NCBI GenBank assembly: GCA_018646565.1
Contig: JABGUO010000038.1
Location: 1-8,563, forward strand
Source of the DNA: Opitutia bacterium
GTDB taxonomy: Bacteria > Verrucomicrobiota > Verrucomicrobiia > Opitutales > Seribacteraceae
Reading direction: 5' to 3'
Length of the DNA: 8,563 bases
Positions 1 through 6,897 of the stretch are shown one piece after another. Positions within the stretch are counted from its first letter, which is position 1. The number at the start of each line of letters is the position of its first letter. Under the pieces are notes generated by a model. That model saw nothing but the letters and a program-made list of their open reading frames with translations, was not told the origin of the DNA and searched no databases. Both the position numbers and the translations under genes were made by a program.

Positions 1-1594
1 AGAGGAGGTCGGATACACTGTTCTCAATCGGGGTACCCGTGAGGAGGACTCGTCCTTCAGAGGAAAGTGAGGACATGGCCTTGGCATTATTGGTCTTACG
101 ATTTTTTAAATGCTGGGCCTCATCTCCAATCACACAGAGCAGAGGGATCGGTTCAAAGAGTTCGACATCGCGAACGAGGGTACCGTAGGAGGTGATGATC
201 AGGTCGTATTTACCTAATTCTTTAGCCTCTTCTGTCCGGTTGCTTCCGTGATGAATATGGGTGGAGAATTCGGGGCAAAAGCGTTGGGCTTCGCGTTTCC
301 AATTTTCCAGCAAAGTGGCCGGGCAGACTACGAGGGAAGTCTTGACCAGACTTCCTTTTCTACGGAGTGCAGAGAGGAAGGCCAGTGCTTGAAGAGTTTT
401 CCCGAGGCCCATTTCATCGGCTAAAATCCCCCCTAGGCCATGCTGGAAGAGGTGCATCAGCCAAGCGACACCGGTTTTTTGATAGGGGCGGAGAGTTTCT
501 TCGAGTTTCTTGTCTAATTTTGGAAAAGTGAGGGCTGATAAATCGCGCAGGGCAAGGCTGCGTTTTTTCCACTGGGCGGGTGGTTTAAAGCGTGGATCGG
601 CTTCGGTTAAAAATTCCTCGAGAGCGGGGGCCTGAAATTTTTCTACAGGATGACTCGATCGGGCGAGTAGGGGAGCATCGGGATTTCCCGATACCCGGCG
701 TAAGAGTTGAGTTGTTTTTTCGCGAAGTTCGCGGGTGAGGAAATAAACTTTTTTCCCGTGTTTAATATGGTTTTGACCGGTTGCGAGGGCATGTTCGAGC
801 AGGTCGCTTGGGGCATCTCCCGCTTCGATGCTAATTTCCACCTCAATGTCGTCGGCACTTTCATTGGCATTGGTGTGTAGGGTGGCTTTTTCAATCGCGG
901 CGGTCTGTTTTTTAAAGTTCTCGGTAAACTCGGCATCAAAATCGAGTTCAAAATCCTCCTGATGGGCGGCGAGAAAATCGAGTGTTTTTGCGGGGTCTCG
1001 CAGCCACCACCAATGACGGTGCGAGCGATCGCGGAGGAAATTCCAACTTCGGAGTAGGCGAAGGACTTCTTTATAATTCGGGTGTTCGGAGGAGGGGAGG
1101 ATGATTCGAAGGTATTCGGTGGAGCCTTCCACTTCGATATCAGGACCGTTATAGTCGGGAATTGAGCGAACAGGGGGAGAGTAGGGAGTATTGTCTTCTA
1201 CAGTTTCGGGAATTTCCCGGACTGGTCGCGGGCGTTGGGGTTCGGTGATTTCGATAAATTCGCTTACTCCTTCGAGTGCACCGTCTCTCCATTCGATTGG
1301 ATTTTCGGGATCATTGGCCGGGAAGAAACAGGGTACACGGTCAAGTAGTTTGAGGAGTTCACCTGTCTGCCTGAGATCGAGTTGAAGGAAAGAGGTAATC
1401 GCTCCACCGCACCATTGGGAAAGTGCGAAGAGAGCGGACCGTTCGGCATCCCCAAGATCGGCAAAAGCGGTGGGAGAGATTTTTTCTGGAGTTGCCCGGG
1501 AACCATCCTCCAATTCAATTTCGATTTTTGCCGGAATGGCATTCCTTTGCACGCAGCCCGCCATAGTGGGGGGCAGAAGAATACGGATTTTCAC
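1..1594 (-). CDS. SNF2-family DEAD/DEAH-like helicase/ATPase, N-terminal part (cut by left edge)
   Basis: Open from a GTG at 1594 to the window edge, 531 codons without a stop. The C-terminal part reads as the first RecA-like lobe of an SNF2 (Swi2/Snf2, superfamily 2) ATPase. Q372 lies in LRPYQKTGVAWL, motif I is DEMGLGKT (D393-T400, Walker-A K399), motif II is DEAQ (491-494) followed by HLKN, and motif III is LLTGTPIEN (517-525). The second lobe (motifs IV-VI) lies outside the window. Such proteins are soluble and use ATP to translocate on or remodel DNA-protein complexes; a specific role cannot be assigned. Residues 1-360 show no domain I recognise: a run HRHWWWL at 192-198 and acidic stretches are visible. 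The GTG overlaps the alaS stop as GTGA, suggesting translational coupling. An in-frame ATG at 1564 is an alternative, but it has no ribosome site and would discard the coupling. The SNF2 assignment is sure; the start is less so. Confidence 0.93.
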   Translation of the reverse strand, partial: MKIRILLPPTMAGCVQRNAIPAKIEIELEDGSRATPEKISPTAFADLGDAERSALFALSQWCGGAITSFLQLDLRQTGELLKLLDRVPCFFPANDPENPIEWRDGALEGVSEFIEITEPQRPRPVREIPETVEDNTPYSPPVRSIPDYNGPDIEVEGSTEYLRIILPSSEHPNYKEVLRLLRSWNFLRDRSHRHWWWLRDPAKTLDFLAAHQEDFELDFDAEFTENFKKQTAAIEKATLHTNANESADDIEVEISIEAGDAPSDLLEHALATGQNHIKHGKKVYFLTRELREKTTQLLRRVSGNPDAPLLARSSHPVEKFQAPALEEFLTEADPRFKPPAQWKKRSLALRDLSALTFPKLDKKLEETLRPYQKTGVAWLMHLFQHGLGGILADEMGLGKTLQALAFLSALRRKGSLVKTSLVVCPATLLENWKREAQRFCPEFSTHIHHGSNRTEEAKELGKYDLIITSYGTLVRDVELFEPIPLLCVIGDEAQHLKNRKTNNAKAMSSLSSEGRVLLTGTPIENSVSDLL

Positions 1595-4275
1595 CCTTCG
1601 GTAGAAAAGGAAATGCCGACGAGGGCCTCGTTGAGATCTTTGCCTGCGGGTGCACCTCCCATTGCGAAATCCGGTTTTCCACCGCCTTTTCCACCGAGTT
1701 TACCTGCGAGTTCGCTTAAATACTGACCCGCTTGATGGCCGGTGTCGACTGCTTCCTGAGAGCAAATGCATACCATTCCGCATTTTCCGTTCGATTCGCT
1801 GGCGAGGAGGACGATGGAGGGGGCTGCTCGTTTATTTACCTGAGCGGCGAGGGAGCGTAAGTCGTTGGGATTCAGGTTGGGAACAACTGATTTAATCAGG
1901 CGAAGGTTGCCGTTTTCTTCGGCTTGCTCAATTAGTTTATCTGCGAGCCCAGCCTGTCCCTTTTGTTCAAATGCCCGGAGTTTTTTATCCAAGTCTTTGT
2001 TTTTGGTCTGCATCTGAGTGATACGGTCGGCTAATTCGTTTGGTTTGCAAGCCAGTTGGCGGGTAAGTTGTTGGATGAGGGAGACTCGTTGGTCGGTCCA
2101 CTGATATGCCGATAGTCCTGCAACTGCCTCGATCCTACGGGTGCCAGCAGAAATAGCGGATTCGCTAGTAATGCGAAGCGAACCAATTTCACCCGCTGAT
2201 GACACATGGGTTCCGCCACAAAGTTCCTGGCTCCATCCCCCAAGGTTTACCACACGAACCGTATCGCCATATTTTTCATCAAAGAAAGCGATGACTTCTT
2301 CGGGTTTTTCCGAGAAGGGAACTTCGTAGCTTTCCAGTTTGTCGTTGAGTAGGAGTTTCTCGTTGGAAATTCGTTCGATCTCTTCAATTTGTTCGGGCTT
2401 AATTCCTTCGAAGTGGGAAAAGTCAAAGCGTAGGCGATCGGGTTCGACCAAAGAACCCGCCTGTCTAATATGATCGCCGAGAACCTTTCGTAGTGCCCAG
2501 TGCAGAACGTGGGTTGCTGTGTGGTGCCTTTGTATAGCTTTGCGCCTTTCGATATCGACATTGAGAACAGCTGTCTGGCCGGCTAAGTTAGAATCGCTGG
2601 GTGTGGATTTGAGGGCATGAAGAAAGCGGCCAGATCCATCTTTTAGCACATCCGTGATGAGATGGGTCTGATCGTTGATGAATACCGTTCCGGAGTCTCC
2701 GACTTGTCCGCCCATTTCTGCATAAAAGGGCGACTTCTCAAAAGCTAAATAGGTGGTTTTATCCTGGGTCACACAGTATACACAGGTGGTTGAAAAACCT
2801 TCCAAATTCGACGGGGCAAAACCAACGAACTCGGTGGCGTTGGCAGAATCCTCCTCCTCACTCACCACAATATCAACTGACTTGCGAGCCTGCCTTGCCC
2901 GTTCGCGCTGTTTGTCCATTTCCTTTTCGAATTCTTCACCATCCACAGAAAGGCCGGATTCACGGGCCATCAACTCGGTCAGGTCGAGCGGGAAGCCAAA
3001 GGTATCATACAGTTTGAAGGCAAAGGATCCGGTAAGCTGATCGCCTTGGCTCATCCCTTCGATCTCACGATTAAACAGGTCGATTCCGCGGTCGAGTGTC
3101 TTATTGAAGGAGTCCTCTTCGGATCGGAGTGTTTTTACAATCAGATCTTTCCGGACTTTTAGCTCGGGGAAGAAAGAACCCATTTGTTCGATCAGGGTCG
3201 GGGCCAGTAAATGAAAGAAGGGTTGTTCAAACCCAAGGGTTCGCCCATAACGGATACCACGGCGAAGAATCCGGCGGAGTACATAATTACGATCTCCATT
3301 ACCGGGTAAAATTCCGTCGGCAATCGAGAAGCAGAGTGCTCGCAAGTGATCTCCAATTACCCGAAAGGCAATGTCCACCTCCTCCTGCTCGTTGGCAGGA
3401 GTTCCATTAGTGGGTAGGCTAGATTGGTAGGTTTTACCAGAGAGCTCCTTTAGTTTTTCAAAAATGGGTGAGAATACGTCGGTATCGTAATTGGAAGTCG
3501 GTTTTGAAAAATTAGTGAATCCATTGGTGGATTGCATTACCGCGGCCACTCGCTCGAATCCCATTCCGGTGTCCACATGCTGTGCGGAGAGGGGAGAAAA
3601 ATTTCCCTCGCGGTCGGCATTAAACTGAATGAATACAAGGTTCCAGATTTCGATGCAGAGGTGGGAGTCCGCATTGACTAATTTTCCTTGAGTGTCTCCC
3701 TCCGGAGTCAGGTCAATATGGAGTTCACTACATGGGCCACAGGGCCCGGTTTCCCCCATCATCCAAAAATTATCCTTTTTGTCTCCATTTACGACATGAA
3801 TTTTCGGATCGAGTCCGGCTTTTTCAAAAATGGCACTCCAAAAATCATGGGCCTCCTGGTCAAAATCAGCTGGTTCGCCTTCGCCGGGTTTGTAAACAGT
3901 CGCGTAAAGACGTTCGGCAGGAAATTTCCATACTTCAGTCAATAATTCCCAGCTCCACTCAATTGCTTCCCTTTTAAAGTAGTCGCCAAAGGACCAATTT
4001 CCCAACATCTCGAAGTATGTATGGTGGTAGGTATCAAAGCCAACATCTTCCAAATCATTATGTTTACCTCCAGCCCGGATGCATTTTTGTGTGTCAGTGG
4101 CTCTTTTAAAAGGGGCTTTTTGATCACCGAGAAAATAGGGGACGAATTGATTCATCCCTGCATTGGTAAATAGAAGGTTTGGGGATTCGGGCAGAAGGGA
4201 AGCTGAGCTTACGACCTGATGCTCTTTGGATGCAAAAAAATCGAGAAAGGATTGACGGATTTCGTGGGCTTTCAT
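1591..4275 (-). CDS. alaS: Alanyl-tRNA synthetase (AlaRS), full length
   Basis: Cytosolic class II aminoacyl-tRNA synthetase that charges tRNA-Ala with alanine and hydrolyses mischarged Ser/Gly-tRNA-Ala. It has 894 residues, close to the roughly 875 usual for the family. In order: a catalytic core beginning MKAHEIRQSFLDFF; the motif 2 region with R67 in TQKCIRAGGKHND and then FEMLGNWSFGDYF (88-100); the motif 3 region DRNYVLRRILRR with R329; the editing domain with zinc ligands H585 and H589 (HTATH) and C686 and H690 (CGGTH), spaced as in E. coli AlaRS; a helical, probably coiled-coil segment near 745-800; and a C-Ala domain with the glycine-rich GGKGGGKPDFAMGG near 859-873. All key residues are present, so it should be active in both charging and editing. 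It starts 18 bp after leuB with only a weak AGG before the ATG. Its TGA overlaps the start of the SNF2 gene. Probably co-transcribed with leuB. Confidence 0.98.
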   Translation of the reverse strand: MKAHEIRQSFLDFFASKEHQVVSSASLLPESPNLLFTNAGMNQFVPYFLGDQKAPFKRATDTQKCIRAGGKHNDLEDVGFDTYHHTYFEMLGNWSFGDYFKREAIEWSWELLTEVWKFPAERLYATVYKPGEGEPADFDQEAHDFWSAIFEKAGLDPKIHVVNGDKKDNFWMMGETGPCGPCSELHIDLTPEGDTQGKLVNADSHLCIEIWNLVFIQFNADREGNFSPLSAQHVDTGMGFERVAAVMQSTNGFTNFSKPTSNYDTDVFSPIFEKLKELSGKTYQSSLPTNGTPANEQEEVDIAFRVIGDHLRALCFSIADGILPGNGDRNYVLRRILRRGIRYGRTLGFEQPFFHLLAPTLIEQMGSFFPELKVRKDLIVKTLRSEEDSFNKTLDRGIDLFNREIEGMSQGDQLTGSFAFKLYDTFGFPLDLTELMARESGLSVDGEEFEKEMDKQRERARQARKSVDIVVSEEEDSANATEFVGFAPSNLEGFSTTCVYCVTQDKTTYLAFEKSPFYAEMGGQVGDSGTVFINDQTHLITDVLKDGSGRFLHALKSTPSDSNLAGQTAVLNVDIERRKAIQRHHTATHVLHWALRKVLGDHIRQAGSLVEPDRLRFDFSHFEGIKPEQIEEIERISNEKLLLNDKLESYEVPFSEKPEEVIAFFDEKYGDTVRVVNLGGWSQELCGGTHVSSAGEIGSLRITSESAISAGTRRIEAVAGLSAYQWTDQRVSLIQQLTRQLACKPNELADRITQMQTKNKDLDKKLRAFEQKGQAGLADKLIEQAEENGNLRLIKSVVPNLNPNDLRSLAAQVNKRAAPSIVLLASESNGKCGMVCICSQEAVDTGHQAGQYLSELAGKLGGKGGGKPDFAMGGAPAGKDLNEALVGISFSTEG

Positions 4276-4293
4276 ACGGCCTGTATGGGTGGT

Positions 4294-5397
4294 TTATTGG
4301 AGTCGGTCGAGGATGTTTTTTCCCATTTCTTCACTGCCTACCGATTTTCCGCCTTGCGCGATATCTCCAGTACGAAGTCCAGAGCGGATGGTTTCCTTGA
4401 CTGCATTTTCGATTGCCGTGGCTGCTTCTTCCAATCCAAAACTGTAGCGGAGCATGAGTGCGGCACTTAATATTTGAGCGCAGGGGTTCGCGACTCCTTG
4501 TCCGGCAATGTCGGGTGCAGTACCACCAGCAGGTTCGTATAATCCGAAGGGCAGTCCCTGGGTGTTTTTTTGAGTACCGAGTGAGGCAGATGCAAGCATG
4601 CCCAAAGAACCACAAATCACTGCCAGTTCATCCGACAGAATATCCCCAAACATATTTTCGGTAAGAAGGACATCAAACTGGTTAGGATCGCGTACGAGTT
4701 GCATCGCCGCATTATCCACATACATATGAGTAAGTTCAATCTCAGGGTTGAGTTTTTGTACGCAATTTACCACCACTTCACGCCATAGGACGGAGGTTTC
4801 AAGTACATTGGCTTTATCGACCGAGCAGATTCTACCGTCACGCAGCGAGGCGGCTTTTATGGCGAGTTCGGTGATTCGTTCAATTTCACTGGTGCGGTAT
4901 ACCATGGTATCAATTGCCAATTTTTCACCATTATCCAAGGTCTTCGTTTCCTTGGGCTGTCCGAAGTAGATCCCTCCAGTCAGTTCCCTAACGCACAAAG
5001 TGTCTATCCCGTTGGCCACTGTATCGGCTCGAAGGGGGGAAAGATCGGATAATTCCGGATAAAGATTGCCCGGTCTTAGATTGGCAAAAAGTTCAAAAGC
5101 TTTCCGAATGGGAAGGAGGGCCGCCCGCTCGGGTTGTTCTTTGGGTGGGAGGTTTTCCCACTTGGGACCGCCCACAGAACCAAAAAGAATGGCATCCACT
5201 TCCTTGCATGCATTAAGAGTCGAATCAGGAAGTGCCTTCCCGTGGTTATCGATTCCGATTCCCCCCACATCGTGATTGCTTGTTTCAATCGAAAAATCGT
5301 AAAGATTTCCAAGCTTTTGGAGCACTGTAAGAGCGATCTCCATGACTTCCGGGCCAATCCCGTCGCCGGGTAGAGTTGTGAATCGTAATGTTTTCAT
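4294..5397 (-). CDS. leuB: 3-isopropylmalate dehydrogenase
   Basis: NAD-dependent oxidative decarboxylation of 3-isopropylmalate to 2-oxoisocaproate, the third step specific to leucine synthesis; a cytosolic homodimer that needs Mg or Mn. From the ATG at 5397 it has 367 residues, a normal length. Visible signatures are [11 protein letters not shown] near the N-terminus, the substrate arginines R98, R108 (LFANLRP) and R137, catalytic Y144 in [10 protein letters not shown], catalytic K195 in [11 protein letters not shown], and metal-binding D228 (YVDNAAMQ), D252 and D256 (MFGDILSDE). The NAD-binding segment is [27 protein letters not shown] favours LeuB over isocitrate or tartrate dehydrogenase relatives. 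Upstream in-frame starts (ATG at 5409, TTG at 5436) would add residues the family lacks. No other leu gene adjoins it; it leads an apparent operon with alaS and an SNF2 gene and diverges from nusA. An overlapping 8-codon frame precedes it. Confidence 0.97.
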   Translation of the reverse strand: MKTLRFTTLPGDGIGPEVMEIALTVLQKLGNLYDFSIETSNHDVGGIGIDNHGKALPDSTLNACKEVDAILFGSVGGPKWENLPPKEQPERAALLPIRKAFELFANLRPGNLYPELSDLSPLRADTVANGIDTLCVRELTGGIYFGQPKETKTLDNGEKLAIDTMVYRTSEIERITELAIKAASLRDGRICSVDKANVLETSVLWREVVVNCVQKLNPEIELTHMYVDNAAMQLVRDPNQFDVLLTENMFGDILSDELAVICGSLGMLASASLGTQKNTQGLPFGLYEPAGGTAPDIAGQGVANPCAQILSAALMLRYSFGLEEAATAIENAVKETIRSGLRTGDIAQGGKSVGSEEMGKNILDRLQ

Positions 5398-5423
5398 CAA
5401 AATGAGCATAGATAATGTTTCAT
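5397..5423 (-). CDS. Possible 8-codon leader peptide coupled to leuB
   Basis: On the minus strand an ATG at 5423-5421 opens a frame reading M-K-H-Y-L-C-S-F and ends with TGA at 5399-5397. The A of that stop is the first base of the leuB ATG (TGATG). An AGG lies 6 bases before this ATG, a better ribosome-site match than anything before leuB itself. The arrangement would allow termination-reinitiation coupling. It contains only one leucine codon, so it does not resemble a classical leucine-rich attenuator peptide. Chance occurrence of so short a frame is quite possible. Confidence 0.25.
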   Translation of the reverse strand: MKHYLCSF

Positions 5424-5453
5424 GGCAAACCTGCAACGCTGAAAACTAGATGC

Positions 5454-5482
5454 CTTTTAATAAGACATGAAATCATTGACAA
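5454..5482 (-). promoter_or_regulatory. Candidate leuB operon promoter (weak)
   Basis: On the minus strand a TTGTCA (5482-5477, 5 of 6 to the -35 consensus) is followed after 17 bases by TAAAAG (5459-5454, 4 of 6 to the -10 consensus). Transcription would start near 5447 and give a leader of about 50 bases, which would include the 8-codon frame before leuB. The -35 hexamer overlaps that of the opposite nusA promoter. The -10 is poor, so this is only the best candidate I see in the gap. Confidence 0.3.
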
Positions 5483-5503
5483 AATCGTCCCCTTGGGTAT
5501 GGT
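5476..5503 (+). promoter_or_regulatory. Candidate sigma-70-type promoter of nusA-infB
   Basis: A perfect -35 hexamer TTGACA (5476-5481) is followed by a 16-base spacer and TATGGT (5498-5503, 4 of 6 to the -10 consensus, keeping the key A2 and T6). Transcription would begin around 5510, giving a leader of about 80 bases that contains the terminator-like hairpin at 5531-5562. It lies in the only non-coding stretch before nusA and points the right way. Confidence 0.55.
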
Positions 5504-5530
5504 AAGAATTTCATTTCAGTCTCAATCTCG

Positions 5531-5562
5531 AAAGAGCGAGCCCTGCTCGCTTTTTTTGTTTT
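5531..5562 (+). terminator. Intrinsic terminator-like hairpin inside the nusA leader (possible attenuator)
   Basis: A perfect 6-bp stem AGCGAG (5535-5540) / CTCGCT (5546-5551) closes a CCCTG loop. The stem can be extended through G-U and A-U pairs by AAAG at 5531-5534. It is followed directly by a T-run (TTTTTT, G, TTTT up to 5562). The T-run is only on the plus-strand side, so it would stop plus-strand transcripts. No plus-strand gene lies between leuB and nusA, and the nusA ATG is 27 bases further on. It therefore sits in the nusA leader and could act as an attenuator. An overlapping shorter stem, CTCG (5527-5530) with CGAG (5537-5540), would exclude the terminator stem but has only 4 pairs. 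Confidence 0.72.
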
Positions 5563-5589
5563 AAAATAACCCACCTAAAATAATCAATC

Positions 5590-6873
5590 ATGAGTAGCGA
5601 AATCCTCGCAGTTCTTGAATACATGGAAAAAGAAAAGGGCATCAGTCGTGAAGACATGATCGCCACGATTGAGAGTGCCATTAAGACGGCCGCCGAGAGA
5701 GGAGTCAATTCTTCTGGAGATGTGCGAGTTGATATTAGTGCCAAAACGGGAGCTATGAAGGCATGGTCCCGTTTGGAAGTGGTAGAATCAGTCTCAGATA
5801 CTTTCTGTGAAATTCACCTAGATAAAGCACGTTTATATGCGGAAAGCCCTCAGGTTGGTGACTTCGTGGAGCGCGAATTGGACCCCTCTTATTTGGGCCG
5901 AATTGCTGCCAAAACTGCAGAGCAAGCAATTAAACAAAGACTACGGCAGTTTGAAAAAGAACATATTTACGATGAATTTAGAGATCAAGTTGGCAATCTG
6001 GTAACGGGTATTGTACGACGTAAGGATCGCGGTGACTTAGTTGTTGAGGTGGGGAAAGCAGAAGCATTGCTACCATGGCGTGAAAGAGTGCCAGGTGAGG
6101 ATTGGGTTCCAGGAGAGCGTATTCGTTGCTTACTAAATAAGCTCGAGCAGCATGGCCGTGGTCCGGAATTGATTTTGAGCCGATCCAGTCTTAATTTTGT
6201 TCGAAAGCTTTTTGATATGGAAGTAGCAGAGATCGCAGACGGAACTGTTACTTTAGCAGCAATGGCAAGAGAGCCCGGTTACCGGACTAAAGTTTGTGTG
6301 CGTAGTACTGATCCCAAGGTGGATCCAGTGGGAGCTTGTGTAGGAGCACGCGGTGCACGAGTGAAAAGCATTGTTCGAGAAATGAACGGTGAAAAAGTGG
6401 ATATAGTTCGATGGTTTGAAGACCCGATTGAACAATTAGCGGAGGCTCTCAAACCTGCTATTCCTCAAAATGTTACTTTAGATCGAGAAAAAAGAAGAAT
6501 GTATTTTGAGGTGGTTGAGGACGATCTTTCTGTGGCAATTGGCCGAAAAGGAATCAATGCTCGTCTAACATCCAGACTATTAGGCTGGAAACTCGACATT
6601 GGGAAAGTGGTGGTCAAGCAAGTTGGGTTTGATGAAAGAAAGAGCAAAGCAGCAGATGCACTTACCTCTGTCGGGATCGAATTTGAAGTGGCAGACCGTT
6701 TGGTTGCATTTGGTTTAGTGAGTCCGGAAGCATTTGAAGGAGTAACCGCAGAGGACTTAGTTGGACTTGGTTTCGAGCAAGAAACAGCAAATACGATCCT
6801 TGATAAAGTTTCTTCCGAGGAAGAAGTTGATTCTTCTAGTCCCGAAGCAAATTCTGAAGAACAGGAATCCTAA
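5590..6873 (+). CDS. nusA: Transcription elongation/termination factor NusA
   Basis: RNA polymerase-binding factor that modulates pausing, intrinsic termination and antitermination. It has 427 residues. The N-terminal polymerase-binding domain covers about 1-125 ([19 protein letters not shown] to [13 protein letters not shown]), an S1 domain about 133-200 ([19 protein letters not shown]), KH1 about 205-275 with GARG at 252-255 in the family signature [12 protein letters not shown], and KH2 about 290-345 with GRKG at 318-321. One helix-hairpin-helix unit follows (about 355-408), then an acidic Ser/Glu tail. E. coli NusA (495 residues) has two such C-terminal repeats, so this protein is the shorter type. 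The ATG at 5590 matches the family N-terminus; the upstream bases are A-rich and show no Shine-Dalgarno sequence. infB follows after 24 bases without a terminator, so the two are probably co-transcribed. rimP, a common upstream neighbour, is absent here. A terminator-like hairpin in the leader suggests attenuation. Confidence 0.97.
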   Translation: MSSEILAVLEYMEKEKGISREDMIATIESAIKTAAERGVNSSGDVRVDISAKTGAMKAWSRLEVVESVSDTFCEIHLDKARLYAESPQVGDFVERELDPSYLGRIAAKTAEQAIKQRLRQFEKEHIYDEFRDQVGNLVTGIVRRKDRGDLVVEVGKAEALLPWRERVPGEDWVPGERIRCLLNKLEQHGRGPELILSRSSLNFVRKLFDMEVAEIADGTVTLAAMAREPGYRTKVCVRSTDPKVDPVGACVGARGARVKSIVREMNGEKVDIVRWFEDPIEQLAEALKPAIPQNVTLDREKRRMYFEVVEDDLSVAIGRKGINARLTSRLLGWKLDIGKVVVKQVGFDERKSKAADALTSVGIEFEVADRLVAFGLVSPEAFEGVTAEDLVGLGFEQETANTILDKVSSEEEVDSSSPEANSEEQES

Positions 6874-6897
6874 AACTTACCTATCTTTTAAATATTT

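Noticed and set aside
643..951. Minus-strand 102-codon frame and further frames overlapping the SNF2 gene (for example 1264-1542 minus and 1191-1385 plus)
   Set aside because: They lie entirely inside the SNF2 reading frame, have low-complexity Pro/Ser/Arg-rich translations and resemble no family; out-of-frame shadows.
1562..1564. ATG at 1564 as the start of the SNF2 gene
   Set aside because: It is in frame but preceded by a C-rich stretch with no ribosome site; the GTG at 1594 gives a typical 4-base overlap with alaS. It is kept only as an alternative.
1382..1726. Plus-strand 114-codon frame across the SNF2-alaS junction
   Set aside because: It runs antisense to two clearly conserved genes, shows no domain and has no start context.
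5398..5436. Longer leuB starting at TTG 5436 or ATG 5409
   Set aside because: The extra residues are not part of the LeuB family; the conserved start [15 protein letters not shown] begins at 5397.
5546..5562. boxA-like antitermination site (TGCTC followed by a T-run) in the nusA leader
   Set aside because: The match to the boxA consensus is only the first five bases, and the sequence is better explained as the 3' arm and T-run of the terminator hairpin.
6874..6897. Terminator or promoter between nusA and infB
   Set aside because: It has only 24 AT-rich bases with no inverted repeat and no recognisable -35/-10 pair.
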